64,000 nucleotides of DNA from Azohydromonas australica DSM 1124. Lineage in GTDB: Bacteria; Pseudomonadota; Gammaproteobacteria; Burkholderiales; Burkholderiaceae_C. The translations under genes and the position numbers were made by a program. The notes beneath the pieces are model-generated. The model was not told the origin of the DNA and searched no databases. It saw nothing but the letters and a program-made list of their open reading frames with translations. This document shows, piece by piece, positions 16,431 to 25,409 of the stretch; position 1 is the first letter of the stretch; every line of letters begins with the position of its first letter. Location: NCBI RefSeq assembly GCF_000430725.1, contig NZ_AUMO01000023.1, positions 1 through 64,000 of the forward strand, written 5' to 3'.

Positions 16431-17370
16431 GCCGCTGCGCAGCGGCGACGGTCACATGAGCTTCACTCACGATGCGCTCGCCCGACATGTTTTCACCGAG
16501 AAAGTCCAGCAGCCGCCGCACCGCCGGCACCATGCCGCGGCGCGAAGGGAACACCGCCAGCACGCGGGCTGGCGGCGGCTCCCAGCCGGGCAGCACCGGC
16601 GCCAGCCGGCCATCGCGCAGTTCGTCGGTGCACAGGTAGTCGGGCAGCACGCAGATCCCGGTTGCCTGCAGCACCGCGAACTTGAGCGTGGGCAGGTCGT
16701 CGGCGGTGTAAGCGGGACGGTGGACCAGCTCGAAGAACTCGCCGTGCGGCCCCACGAGGCTCCAGCGCGCCACGCCGTCCGCGGCGGACATCGCAACGGT
16801 GGGCAGGCCGCGCAGGTCTTCGGGCTCGGCTGGCGTGTCCAAGCGCTGCAGCAGCTGCGGGCTTGCGACCAGGATGCCATGGGTGGTCCCGAGGTTCTTC
16901 ACGACCAGCGAAGCGCTGTCCTCCACCACGGTGCGCACGCGCAGCGCGATGTCCACGCCCTCCTGCACCAGGTCCACCACACGGTTGCTGACCTGCATGT
17001 CCACCCGCACCCGCGGATGCGCGGCCAGGAAGCGGGGCAGCAGCGGACCCACGGTGGTCTGCGCCAGCGTGACGGGGCAGGCAATGCGCACGGTGCCGCT
17101 GGGCTCTGCGCGCACGCTGGCCAGGGCCTCGTCGGCGGCCTGCGCCTGCTCGCGCACGGTGACGCAGTGCCGGTGGTAGACCTGCCCGGCCTCGGTCAGC
17201 GACAGCTTGCGCGTCGTGCGCTGCAGCAGGCGCACGCCCAGCCGCTCTTCCAGCTCGGCGATCCGGCGCGACAGGCGCGACTTCGGCACATGCAGTGCGC
17301 GGCCGGCGGCTGCGAACCCGCCGCGGTCCACCACCTCGGCGAAGAAAAGCATGTCGTTGAGATCCTGCAT
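16342..17370 (-). CDS. LysR-family transcriptional regulator
   Basis: N-terminal winged helix-turn-helix (LNDMLFFAEVVDRGGFAAAGRALHVPKSRLSRRIAELEERL) followed by a LysR substrate-binding domain (SGTVRIACPVTLAQT onward, ending GMVPAVRRLLDFLGENMSGERI). The conserved part ends near 16460, about 303 residues, the normal length. The remaining C-terminal residues are coded by sequence antisense to the imuA fragment, so the natural stop was lost at the imuA/lysR junction and the protein has a foreign tail of about 40 residues. Divergent from azoR over 119 bp, the usual arrangement for a regulator of its neighbour. Confidence 0.88.
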   Translation of the reverse strand: MQDLNDMLFFAEVVDRGGFAAAGRALHVPKSRLSRRIAELEERLGVRLLQRTTRKLSLTEAGQVYHRHCVTVREQAQAADEALASVRAEPSGTVRIACPVTLAQTTVGPLLPRFLAAHPRVRVDMQVSNRVVDLVQEGVDIALRVRTVVEDSASLVVKNLGTTHGILVASPQLLQRLDTPAEPEDLRGLPTVAMSAADGVARWSLVGPHGEFFELVHRPAYTADDLPTLKFAVLQATGICVLPDYLCTDELRDGRLAPVLPGWEPPPARVLAVFPSRRGMVPAVRRLLDFLGENMSGERIVSEAHVTVAAAQRPAAGAPGRAGRGAAKPSRRRCRRRAPPAP

Positions 17371-17489
17371 GGATTGTCCTGCCAGTGGAACGGTGAGGCA
17401 CGATTTTGCTGCCTTATCGCTTGATCGTTCTGCCTCGACACTTGTCGTCAAGCGAGCCGAGGATGGCTCGGACCCGACAAGGAGTTGCC

Positions 17490-18140
17490 ATGAAACTGCT
17501 GCACATCGATTCCAGCCCGCTCGCGGGCGCTTCCGCCTCGCGTGAGCTGACGCGGCGCACCGTCGAGCGCTGGCAGGCGGCCCAACCGGGCACGACCGTC
17601 GAGGTCCTCGACCTCGTGGCCGACGCGCCTGCGCACCTGGATGCCGACTCGCTCGGCTTTCGCCTGGCGAGCGATGCGCCCGGGCTCACGCCCGCCCAGC
17701 GCCGCGAGAACGCCGTGTCCGAGCGCCTGGTGAGCCAGTTCCTGGCCGCTGACGTGATCGTGGTGGGCGCGCCGCTCTACAACTTCGGCATCCCGAGCCA
17801 GCTCAAGGCCTGGATCGACCGCATCGCGCAGGCCGGCCGCACCTTCCGCTACACGGCCAGCGGGCCCGAAGGTCTGGCCGGCGGCAAGACGGTGATCGTG
17901 GTGTCCACCCGCGGCGGCCAGTACGCCGGCATCCCGGCAATGGAGGCGATGGAGCACCAGGAGAGCTACCTGAGGGCCGTGTTCGGCTTCCTGGGCATCA
18001 CCGACGTGCGCATCGTGCGTGCCGAAGGTCTGGCCATGGGCGAGGAGACCCGCGCGAAGGCCATGGCCCAGGCTGATGCCGCCATCGCGGCCCACACGGC
18101 CAAAGCGGCCAACCAGCCGCAAGCCGCCCTGCGCGCCTGA
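17490..18140 (+). CDS. azoR: FMN-dependent NADH-azoreductase
   Basis: A 216-residue flavodoxin-fold protein. Motifs: [20 protein letters not shown] (FMN phosphate loop), [19 protein letters not shown] and [11 protein letters not shown], all typical of AzoR-type FMN-dependent NADH:quinone oxidoreductases and azoreductases in the cytoplasm. AAGGAG six bases upstream supports the start. Divergent LysR partner suggests control by an electrophile or quinone (inference). Length is normal and no damage is seen. Confidence 0.92.
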   Translation: MKLLHIDSSPLAGASASRELTRRTVERWQAAQPGTTVEVLDLVADAPAHLDADSLGFRLASDAPGLTPAQRRENAVSERLVSQFLAADVIVVGAPLYNFGIPSQLKAWIDRIAQAGRTFRYTASGPEGLAGGKTVIVVSTRGGQYAGIPAMEAMEHQESYLRAVFGFLGITDVRIVRAEGLAMGEETRAKAMAQADAAIAAHTAKAANQPQAALRA

Positions 18141-18404
18141 GCCGGGTGAGACTGCGCAGATGAGCACGTCCCCAGTCCTGGCGACGATTCCCGCTGGGAT
18201 TCATCTGGCCGACGCTCGATCCGTTCCTCTTCTGCGTCCACCACGTGGATGGCTAGCCCTGGCGGCATGACTGTCAGGGCGGTATAGCAGTAGCGTCGCG
18301 GCCTTTTCGTCCTGACGTGGCCACCAACCCCGCGTCGCCGGCAGCGTGGTCACGGCTCCAATGGAGCAGGCCTGATCGAAAACACCGCGACGTGAGCCTG
18401 CAGA

Positions 18405-18611
18405 TCAGCGGCGCTTCTTGCGCCGCGGCTTCGACGCGGCAAATGGTGTCGACCAGGCAGTCACCATGGCCTCGGTCATCTGGCGCGTGGCGGTGGCGGC
18501 GCTCCTTTTCACGCTGCTCCTTGCGCGGCCCTGTGCCGCACCCGCTACCGCGTTGGCACCGCTCAACCACATGCTCAGGAAAGGATTCTTCTTCAGCCAG
18601 GGATTGCTCAT
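18405..18611 (-). CDS. Small phasin-like/hypothetical protein
   Basis: A 68-residue basic protein, MSNPWLKKNPFLSMWLSGAN to ...ASKPRRKKRR. The pattern (short aromatic start, Ala/Gln-rich helix, polybasic end) is that of small proteins often found near polyhydroxyalkanoate or histone-like genes in Burkholderiales; function unknown. A homologous C-terminal fragment lies at 42124-42189, with similar flanking DNA. No strong ribosome-binding site is seen, so the start is tentative. Confidence 0.55.
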   Translation of the reverse strand: MSNPWLKKNPFLSMWLSGANAVAGAAQGRARSSVKRSAATATRQMTEAMVTAWSTPFAASKPRRKKRR

Positions 18612-18806
18612 GCCAAGCAGTGTGTGCGGCAGCCATTCATCGGGCAGCCAGCCAGCACCTCCACGATGTGTAGGCCGTCTCCGACACACGGGACGGGCCT
18701 CCCGCGCAGGTCGGCAACTCGACGGTCATCACGCGAAAGCGGATGCAGGATCAACGTTTTTCAGGCGGCACCGCTGTCTGGCGCCGATCGGCCGCGGCAG
18801 CAGTTG

Positions 18807-19894
18807 TCACGACGGGTCGTCCTCCTGCGGCAACGACTTCGCCGAGCGCCTGTCCAGGCGCGCCTTGGACTTCGCAATCGCCTCATGGAGCTTCTGCTCC
18901 AGCAGCTGCCGCGGCGGCAGCCCGGTGAGGTACTCGGCCACGTGGATGCCGGTCTGGTCCAGTTCCAGCAGCTCGATCTGCTCGCGCTTCTTGCCGGTGC
19001 ACAGGATGATGCCCAGCGGCGGCGCCTCGCCCGGCTCCTGTTCGTGCCTGGCCAGCCAGCGCAGGTACAGCTCCATCTGGCCCTTGTCAGCCGCCTTGAA
19101 CTCGCCGAGCTTCAGCTCGATGGCCACCAGGCGCCTGAGGCGCCGGTTATAGAACAGCAGATCGATGTAGAAGTCCTCGTTGTCGATCTGCAGCCGCTTC
19201 TGGCGCGCCACGAAGGTGAAGCCCGCGCCCAACTCCAGCAGGAAGTTCTCCAGCTCGCGAAGGATCGCATCCTCCAGGTCCTTCTCCAGGAAGCGGTCCT
19301 GCAGTCCCAGGAAGTCCAGGATGTAGGGGGGTCCTTGAGCACGAGGTCCGGGCTCATCTCGCCCTCCTCGCGCAGCGTTGCCAGCTCGGTGGCCAGCAGT
19401 TCGTCGGGCTTGCGCGACAGCGCAGTGCGCTCGAACAGCATGGAGTCAAGCCGACCCTGCAGGGTGCGGGTGCTCCAGCCCTCGCTGCGGCACATGTCCA
19501 GATAAAAGTCCCGCTTGAGCGGGTCGTCGATGTAGATCAGCGTGCGCAGCTGGGTCCAGCTCAATTGTCTACTCAGTGCGTAGACAATCTCCTCGCTCTC
19601 GAAAACCTCCGCGAAGCGCAGCATGTGGTGCATGTTCTTGGCGCTGAAGCCGCGGCCGTGCTCGGCCTCCAACTCGCGGGCCAGCGTTGCGACCAGCTGC
19701 TCGCCATAGCCCGCGCGGCTGCCCTGCAACACCTCGGTGCGGATGCGGTGGCCGATGCGCCAGTACAGCAGCGTCAGCGCCGAGTTAAGCGTGGCCGCCA
19801 GCCCGGCCCGGGCCTCCCAGATCAGCTGGCGGATGTCTGCAGCGATCGGGCTGCTGGTGGCGTTCTGCGCGGACGCCGGTGGCTTGCGCGGCAT
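18807..19894 (-). pseudogene. DUF1016/YhcG-type PD-(D/E)XK nuclease, frameshifted
   Basis: The N-terminal part (MPRKPPASAQN..., IRQLIWEARAGLAATLNSALTLLYWRIG, FSAKNMHHMLRFAEVF) and the C-terminal nuclease part (FYIDLLFYNRRLRRLVAIELKLGEFKAADKGQMELYLRWL, with the E-x-K core) are both well conserved but lie in different frames. The break is in a run of six G at 19326-19331, after coding for SPDLVLKD. Restoring the frame there gives a normal protein of about 360 residues. It may be a real mutation, phase variation or a sequencing error. Family members are nucleases linked to mobile DNA and defence. Confidence 0.85.
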
Positions 19895-20062
19895 GCTTCC
19901 TGGGGATCCATGGTCGAGAAACACCGCGATCGTACCCAGCGCGTTGACAGTCGCTGGCCGGGGTCGCTGCCATGCCAGGATCCGCAGCGTGAACCGGGGA
20001 GCCGGCAAGGTGGGGCGTCAGGGCGCAGGAGGGAAGAACATGAAAGGGATATCGGCTTCGCC

Positions 20063-20341
20063 ATGGCGGGTTTCATGGCCGTCTCGTCGCACGCAGCCGC
20101 GCACGGCGGCGGCCTGAATGCCGAAGGCTGCCACCATGACCGCAAGACCGGCGACTACCACTGCCACCGCGGGCAGGCCGCCCCATCACGACCGCCCAGC
20201 GGGCTGCGCGATGCATCCGCCACTGGACAGGGAACCGCTGGCCCGCCCGCCCCGTCCGGATCGCCTGCGTGCCACGTCGGCCCCCGCGGTGGGACCTACA
20301 CCATCACGAGCAGCGGCCGCAAGAACTACGCGGGCTGCTGA
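20063..20341 (+). CDS. Small secreted YHYH-domain protein
   Basis: A 92-residue protein with a short hydrophobic N-terminus (MAGFMAVSSHAAAHGGG) and the YHYH-type signature GGLNAEGCHHDRKTGDYHCH, rich in His and Cys. The end (CHVGPRGGTYTITSSGRKNY) resembles the short basic adaptor repeats seen in secreted or nuclease-associated proteins. Probably periplasmic and possibly metal-binding; no reaction can be assigned. The exact start is uncertain because a second ATG in another frame lies just upstream. Confidence 0.6.
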   Translation: MAGFMAVSSHAAAHGGGLNAEGCHHDRKTGDYHCHRGQAAPSRPPSGLRDASATGQGTAGPPAPSGSPACHVGPRGGTYTITSSGRKNYAGC

Positions 20342-20426
20342 CCCGCCGCCAGGATCCGGGGACGGTCATCGAGGCGGCCACTGCAACCGGCAGGACAGCC
20401 CGGGACAGGAGGGGGGCTGCTTGACG

Positions 20427-20951
20427 CTACTTGCCAGCCGGCATGTCGTGGTGGTGGTGCCCGTCATGGTGCCCCACTGCTGCATCGGAGCCGTGGTCCG
20501 ACACCTGGGCCGCGAACCACTGGTGCAGCGCGCCAACCAGCGCCGGGTCCTGAGCGCGGTAGACCAGCTCGGCACCATCCGGGATTTCGCGGTACGCAAT
20601 GGCCATGCTGCCTGGTGCTGCAGCCTTCAGCGCCGCCAGTCCCGGCATGCCGGCACCGTGGATGTGCTCCGGTCCCGAGAAGTCGCCACGCAGGAACTGC
20701 CCGCGCAGCTGCTGCAGGTGCTGCCTCACCAACTGCGCCTGCACTGCATCGCCGCGATTGCGAGCCACCACGCGCTGCACGCCGCCGTCGCCCGTTTCCG
20801 TGAAGATGTGGAGCGTTGCCTGCAGGTCAAACGGCATGACCTCCGTGCCGCGCCGGGCCACCTCGGCAACGCGCCCGGCATCGGCGGCCTGCGACCAGGC
20901 GGGAAGCGCGCCAGCGAGCAGCAGCAGGGCGGCAATGCGGTTTCGGGCCAT
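20427..20951 (-). CDS. Periplasmic protein, paralogue of 25410-25934 (family often mislabelled aspartate carbamoyltransferase)
   Basis: A 174-residue protein with signal peptide (IAALLLLAGALPAWSQA). Core motifs: LHIFTETGDGGVQRVVARN, VRQHLQQLRGQFLRGDFSGPEHIHGAGMPGL, YREIPDGAELVY and LVGALHQWFAAQVSDHG, then a His-rich tail (GHHDGHHHHD). I know this family from beta-proteobacterial genomes, where it is named aspartate carbamoyltransferase without any of that enzyme's motifs. The His tail may bind metal. AAGGAG before the start is good. Stands alone. Confidence 0.75.
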   Translation of the reverse strand: MARNRIAALLLLAGALPAWSQAADAGRVAEVARRGTEVMPFDLQATLHIFTETGDGGVQRVVARNRGDAVQAQLVRQHLQQLRGQFLRGDFSGPEHIHGAGMPGLAALKAAAPGSMAIAYREIPDGAELVYRAQDPALVGALHQWFAAQVSDHGSDAAVGHHDGHHHHDMPAGK

Positions 20952-21538
20952 TCTTTTCTCCTTGCGTCGCCGTCCTCGCTGCAGATGCTGGCTGGCGAAG
21001 CGTTTGCGGTTCGACGAAAGCTGATTTTGCGCAGGAACGCCGCCGGCGCCGCAGCTACCGTGCGCCGGAGCTCTCCACGGCCCGCCGTGCCATGTCGCGG
21101 TGGGCGAAATGGCAGCAGCCGTGGCGGCAGGTCAACCCGGCATTGCACGGGAGACCGGCGCAGGACGGCAGGGCCAGCACCGCAGCCAGGAACCCCACGG
21201 GCTCCAGCGGTGGGTCCATCGAGCAGGCGGGGCGGCATGGCCTGCCTGAACGTCTGCACAAACCGGCGCAGTCGCGCCGGGTCGTAGCGCGCATGCGCTG
21301 CGGGTGCTCGCCGCGCGCTGAACCGGCGCTCTTGCGCCGTCCTCGCAAGTTACCCCCTGCCGCTGTGGACAACCCTGTGGCGTACCTGCCCGCGGCGCAG
21401 CCAAGTCATTGATCCATCAGGCGCCACGCAACGCTGCCTCAAAAACAGGCAGTTTCGCCCTAGCCTTCCCGAAAGGGAATGTGCGGGGCTACACCATGCG
21501 CCATGGGCGGCGCTGCGGCACCGCCACGCAGCTCCGGC
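20952..21538. other. Stretch without a confident gene
   Basis: Two overlapping minus-strand frames at 21055-21372 and 20726-21259 are open, one encoding a short Cys-rich peptide with a hydrophobic start (MDPPLEPVGFLAAVLAL). Neither has a ribosome-binding site or recognisable family, so I do not call a gene. A decayed gene is possible. Confidence 0.4.
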
Positions 21539-21685
21539 TCAGCGCAGCGACCGGGCGGTGGCCGGGGCCGCTATCGCCGCCACGTGGTCCTCGCCTGCGA
21601 CGCCTATGGCCGCCAGTCCGACGGCCGACACGATGGCCAGCGCCAGCGTCACTGCAGCAACCGCACCATGCTTGCCCTTGCTCAA
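21539..21685 (-). CDS. Small single-span membrane peptide with TTG start
   Basis: 48 residues: MSKGKHGAVAAVTLALAIVS then AVGLAAIGVAGEDHVAAIAA and a short basic end. The TTG start (21683-21685) has a perfect AAGGAGG six bases upstream, strong evidence despite the rare start codon. One hydrophobic helix (about residues 8-30) predicts an inner-membrane or secreted peptide. No family recognised. Its neighbours do not suggest a role. Confidence 0.55.
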   Translation of the reverse strand: MSKGKHGAVAAVTLALAIVSAVGLAAIGVAGEDHVAAIAAPATARSLR

Positions 21686-21809
21686 TTGCAGCCTCCTTGT
21701 ACGTCGTCGTCCTGGGCACCAACGCAAGTTCCGCTGGTTGCGCTGGCACCCTTGCCGGTTCAACGGATTGCCCGGCCGGCGCGTTGACGCTGCTTGCGTT
21801 GGTCCCGCT

Positions 21810-22007
21810 TCAGCACTGCTGGCGCGGCATGCACAAGACCACCGGCCGTCCACCCGTGAACCGCTCGCGCAGGACGCGGACCTCGCGTCGCAGCTGCGCC
21901 AGCGTCAGCTGCCCTCGCATGGCCAACCACTCCAGCTCGGCAAACGCCCTCGCGTACTCGGGATGGGTCCGATCAGCGCGGACGCTGGCAGTGTGGAGGT
22001 TGTTCAT
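21810..22007 (-). CDS. Small hypothetical protein
   Basis: 65 residues, starting MNNLHTASVRADRTHPEYAR, then an amphipathic helix (FAELEWLAMRGQLTLAQLRREVRVLRERF). The heptad-like Leu pattern looks like a real helical protein rather than a shadow frame. No ribosome-binding site is seen. An overlapping frame upstream (ends ...LIRTDDEQPPHCQRPR) may be the tail of a preceding small gene. Function unknown. Confidence 0.4.
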   Translation of the reverse strand: MNNLHTASVRADRTHPEYARAFAELEWLAMRGQLTLAQLRREVRVLRERFTGGRPVVLCMPRQQC

Positions 22008-22407
22008 CGTCGGTGCGGATGAGGTGGCAGAGCTTGGCGAGAAGCCGTCCCGGGTCCATGAGCCGCTGCCGCGCCAGCCATGGCACCCCCTGGCACGGTG
22101 GAGCGTTGTCGAGAGCGGCGCCAGCAGCGGGCCTGAAAGCATCGTAGGGGGACGGGCCGTGCGCTGCCGTGCTGACTTGCCCTGTCGGGGTTGCCCCGCT
22201 CGGGCCTTCCCCAGGCCCCTGGGCACCATGGCCCGCCCCATGCAGTGCACGCGCACCCATCCCGGGCGCCGTGCCTGACGTCACGATGGGCGCGATCGTG
22301 CCGGCGTGCTGCGACCCGCGCTGGCATCCGGGTCCGACGGGACGAACCCGAGCGCGTGCCAGCGACGGAGCGCGCTCCCGGGCACCGAAGCCCCCGTTGC
22401 GCAGCCC
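22008..22407. other. Gap between small gene and MFS gene
   Basis: About 400 bp downstream of the MFS stop. A hairpin-prone GC stretch (GGGGGCTTCGGTGCCC region near 22376-22395) follows the stop but has no T-run. I see no gene with support on either strand. Confidence 0.4.
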
Positions 22408-23832
22408 TCAGCGCGCAGGCACCGCCGCGGCGGGGCGGGTGTCCACCGCCAGGCAGCAGGCGGCCGTTGCCAGCGCCAGCAGGATGTGCAGGACGTACAG
22501 CCCCGAGAAGTCGCCGCGCTGCACGCCGGCGTGGCCCACCAGCAGCACCGTCAGCGCCACGCCGATCACGGAGCCGACCTGGCGCGTGGCCTGGTTCACC
22601 GCGTTGCCCACGGCGTAGTGGCCGCTGGGCAGCCGGCTCACCGCGGCGGCCGTGAGCGAAGGCAGCACCATGCCCACGCCCAGGCCGCTGAGCAGCAGTC
22701 CCGGCAGCCATTGCGTCAGGTACGCCGGCTCCAGGCCCGGCACCGTGAGGAACCACGCGCCGCTGAGCGCATAGAGCAGTGCGCCGCCGGCCAGGAAGGG
22801 CCGGTGGCCCAGCCGCGCGGCCAGCCGCCCGGTGACGATGGCCGTGGGCATCACCAGCAGCGGCCCCGGCGTGATGGCCAGCCCGGCACGCGGCAGCGGG
22901 TAGTGCCACAGCGCGGTGAGGTAGAAGAACACCCCGAAGAACATCAGCGCGAAGGCCGCGCCGAAGGCCAGCGTCGCCACGTTGACCCAGCGGTAGGTGC
23001 GGTGGTGAAAGAGCGCCAGGTCCACCAGCGGCGCCGGCGTGTGGCGCGCCCAGGCCACGAAGCCCGCCAGCGATGCCAGCCCCACGCCGATGGCCGCCGC
23101 CACGTCGGCATGGCTCCACGTGGGCGCATCAGCCTGCACGATGCCCAGCGCCACGGCGCCGACGGCCACGATCAGCAGCGCCATGCCCACGCCGTCCAGC
23201 CGCTGCTGCCCCGGCCGGCGCGGCGACTCCGCGATGAGCCGGGCGCCGCGCCACAGCGCCAGCGCGCCCAGCGGCAGGTTCAGGTAGAAGGCCCAGGGCC
23301 AGCCCACGCCGTCGATGACCAGCGAGCCCAGGCTCGGCCCCACCGCCGCCGCCAGCGCGCCCACCGCGCCCCACAGGCTTACCACCACGGCGCGCCTGTC
23401 CTGCGGGAAGGCCGCCAGCACGATGGACAGCGACGCGGGCGTGAGCAGCGCTGCGCCCACCGCCTGCAGCACCCGCGCGGCCACCAGCCACCACACGCTC
23501 GCAGCCAGGCCGCACGCCGCCGAGGCAGCCAGGAACAGCGTGACGCCGAGCATGAAGATGCGCTTGCGCCCGTGCGCGTCGGCCAGCCCGCCGGCCGGGA
23601 TCAGCATGGCGGCGAAGACCACGGTGTAGGCGTTGAGCACCCACGACAGCTCGGCCGGCGAGGCGCCGGCGAAGGCCACGCGCAGCGCCGGGAAGGCCGC
23701 AAAGAGCATCGTGGTGTCCAGCGACACCAGGAACACGGCAATGCTCGCCACCCAGAACACCGGCCAGGGTGCCGCGGCGCGGGTGGCCGGGGGTGGGTGG
23801 ACGAGCGGGGCGGGCTGGGTACGGGCGGTCAT
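22408..23832 (-). CDS. MFS transporter, DHA2 (EmrB/QacA) family
   Basis: A 474-residue protein with about 14 hydrophobic segments. Motifs: SLDTTMLFAAFPALR near the first helix, GGLADAHGRKRIFMLGV (motif A), RVLQAVGAALLTPASLSIV (motif C region) and GVGWPWAFYLNLPLGA, typical of drug:H+ antiporters. AAGGA lies ahead of the ATG. It is downstream of an SDR gene by 41 bp in the same direction and both lie behind a TetR-type operator, so this is probably an inducible drug or solvent efflux and detoxification unit. Confidence 0.9.
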   Translation of the reverse strand: MTARTQPAPLVHPPPATRAAAPWPVFWVASIAVFLVSLDTTMLFAAFPALRVAFAGASPAELSWVLNAYTVVFAAMLIPAGGLADAHGRKRIFMLGVTLFLAASAACGLAASVWWLVAARVLQAVGAALLTPASLSIVLAAFPQDRRAVVVSLWGAVGALAAAVGPSLGSLVIDGVGWPWAFYLNLPLGALALWRGARLIAESPRRPGQQRLDGVGMALLIVAVGAVALGIVQADAPTWSHADVAAAIGVGLASLAGFVAWARHTPAPLVDLALFHHRTYRWVNVATLAFGAAFALMFFGVFFYLTALWHYPLPRAGLAITPGPLLVMPTAIVTGRLAARLGHRPFLAGGALLYALSGAWFLTVPGLEPAYLTQWLPGLLLSGLGVGMVLPSLTAAAVSRLPSGHYAVGNAVNQATRQVGSVIGVALTVLLVGHAGVQRGDFSGLYVLHILLALATAACCLAVDTRPAAAVPAR

Positions 23833-23873
23833 GGCGATCCTTCGGATAGCTGGAATGCGCGGGGACGCGGGCC

Positions 23874-24575
23874 TCAGCGCGGCTGCAGATAGATGCCGGG
23901 CTCGGCCGAGAGCCCCTGCTTGACCGCACGTGTGAGGTCGTCGGCCAACACTTCCTCGGCGCCGGCCTCCAGGGCGTCGAAGGCGCGACGCACGATGTCG
24001 TCGGCGCTGGACTTCGGCGCCTCGATGGCATGGGTCATGTCGGTGTCCACGAAACCCATGTGCAGCCCGAGCACCTGCGTGCCTTGCGCGCGCAGCTCGT
24101 GGCGCAGGCCGTTGGTCAGCGCCCAGGCCGCGGCCTTGGTCGCACCGTAGACGGCCAGGTCCATGCCGTGCACCCAGCTGGCCACGGACAGCACGTTGAG
24201 CAGCGCGCCGCCACCACTGGCCGCCAGCACCGGCGCGAAGGCCCGGCTCAGCCGCAGCGGACCGAAGTAGTTGACCTCCATCTGCCGGCGCGCCGACGCC
24301 TCGCCGTCTTCGGCCAGGAAGGTCCCGAGCTCGGCGATGCCGGCGTTGTTGATCAGCAGCGTGACGTCGCCATGCCGCTGCGCTGCGGCGGCCACGTCCT
24401 CGGGCCGCGTCACGTCCAAACGCACAGGCTCGACGCCAGGCAGCGTCACGCTGTGCGGGTCGCGCGCGCCGGCGAGCACGCGGCGCGCACCGCGCGCGAG
24501 CGCATGCCGGGCGAAGGCGAGGCCGAGGCCGCGGTTGGCGCCGGTGATGAGGACGGTGGCGTTGTCGAGCTTCAT
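23874..24575 (-). CDS. SDR-family oxidoreductase
   Basis: A 233-residue Rossmann enzyme: VLITGANRGLGLAFARHAL (NAD(P) glycine loop), LLINNAGIAELG (NNAG), LNVLSVASW (active Ser region) and VYGATKAAAWALTNGL (YxxxK written YGATK). Length is normal for a classical SDR. First gene of a two-gene unit with the MFS transporter. The operator-like repeat 24613-24630 is 38 bp upstream. Substrate unknown; context suggests reduction of a reactive carbonyl or quinone. Confidence 0.88.
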   Translation of the reverse strand: MKLDNATVLITGANRGLGLAFARHALARGARRVLAGARDPHSVTLPGVEPVRLDVTRPEDVAAAAQRHGDVTLLINNAGIAELGTFLAEDGEASARRQMEVNYFGPLRLSRAFAPVLAASGGGALLNVLSVASWVHGMDLAVYGATKAAAWALTNGLRHELRAQGTQVLGLHMGFVDTDMTHAIEAPKSSADDIVRRAFDALEAGAEEVLADDLTRAVKQGLSAEPGIYLQPR

Positions 24576-24612
24576 GGCAGGTCCTTGGGACGAAAGGGAA
24601 AAGCACCCATTT

Positions 24613-24630
24613 ATATGATGATCGTCATAT
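24613..24630. promoter_or_regulatory. TetR-type operator before SDR-MFS unit
   Basis: ATATGATGATCGTCATAT: arms ATATGA/TCATAT around six bases. It is the same motif as the one before the tetR gene (25303-25322), so both are probably bound by that regulator. Confidence 0.75.
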
Positions 24631-24678
24631 TTCGGGGCAGCCGATGGACGCCACCGGCGGTGGTGGCGGGAAAGGGTT

Positions 24679-25284
24679 TCAGCTCATGGCGTCTGCCGAG
24701 GGCGTGGTGGCATCGAACTGGGTCAGCAGCGCCTGGCGGGTACGCGTCAGCAGGGCCTTGCCCTGCGCGTTGTCGCCCAGGGCGCGCGCGAGCTGCAGCG
24801 CGCCCACCAGCTGGCTGGCGACGGCCTCGGCGCTGCCCCTGGGCGCTGCGGCGGGCAGCGCCTGCTGCACCAGGGCGACGAGGGCGTGCACGCGCTGAGC
24901 CGCGGCCTCGCGTACCTGGGGTGCCTGGTGCGGCATCTCGCTGGCCAGCGCGGCCACCGGGCAGCCCTGCTCGGTGGCACGCAGGTGGACCTCGGACAGG
25001 TAGCTCTCCACCAGCGCGCGCAGGGGACTGGCGCCGCGCGAGCGGCGAGGTGCCGTCGCCTGGGCCATGCGCGCGGCGCTGTCGCGCCCGGCGCGCTCCA
25101 GTGCCTCCACCAGCAGCGCGTCGCGCGAGTCGAAGTGCGCGTAGAAGCCGCCGTGCGTTAGGCCGGCCTCCCTCATGATGTCGGCCACGCCCACGCCCTG
25201 GAAGCCGGCACGGCGGATGGCGCGCGCGGCCGTCTCGACGATGCGCTCGTGGGTCAGTTCCTTGCGGCTGGGCTGGCGGTCCAT
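24679..25284 (-). CDS. TetR/AcrR-family repressor
   Basis: A 201-residue protein. N-terminal helix-turn-helix: RIVETAARAIRRAGFQGVGVADIMREAGLTHGGFYAHFDSRDAL, a textbook TetR pattern. The ligand domain (CPVAALASEMPHQAPQVREA) resembles regulators of SDR or efflux genes. Start at the ATG of MDRQPSRKEL; the frame is open upstream but the operator lies there. It is transcribed in the same direction as the SDR-MFS unit, 104 bp upstream of it, with a matching operator before each. Autoregulation plus control of the transporter is the simple reading. Confidence 0.92.
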   Translation of the reverse strand: MDRQPSRKELTHERIVETAARAIRRAGFQGVGVADIMREAGLTHGGFYAHFDSRDALLVEALERAGRDSAARMAQATAPRRSRGASPLRALVESYLSEVHLRATEQGCPVAALASEMPHQAPQVREAAAQRVHALVALVQQALPAAAPRGSAEAVASQLVGALQLARALGDNAQGKALLTRTRQALLTQFDATTPSADAMS

Positions 25285-25302
25285 GGCGGCAGTGTAGCGC
25301 CA

Positions 25303-25322
25303 AATATGATGATTATCATATT
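25303..25322. promoter_or_regulatory. TetR-type operator before tetR
   Basis: AATATGAT-GATT-ATCATATT, a perfect 8-bp inverted repeat, 19 bp upstream of the tetR start. It shares the core ATATGATGAT..TCATAT with 24613-24630. Confidence 0.78.
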
Positions 25323-25409
25323 CCTGCGCATTGCAAGGGCAAGGAGTGGCCTGCGCACCGGCGATGCCCAGCCTGCGCAGCCCTGGACAGGCGTCGTGGC
25401 GACCCGGCG

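Noticed and set aside
22306-23892. Plus-strand open frame of 528 codons opposite the MFS gene
   Set aside because: His/Arg/Gln-rich shadow; the minus-strand transporter has real helices and motifs.
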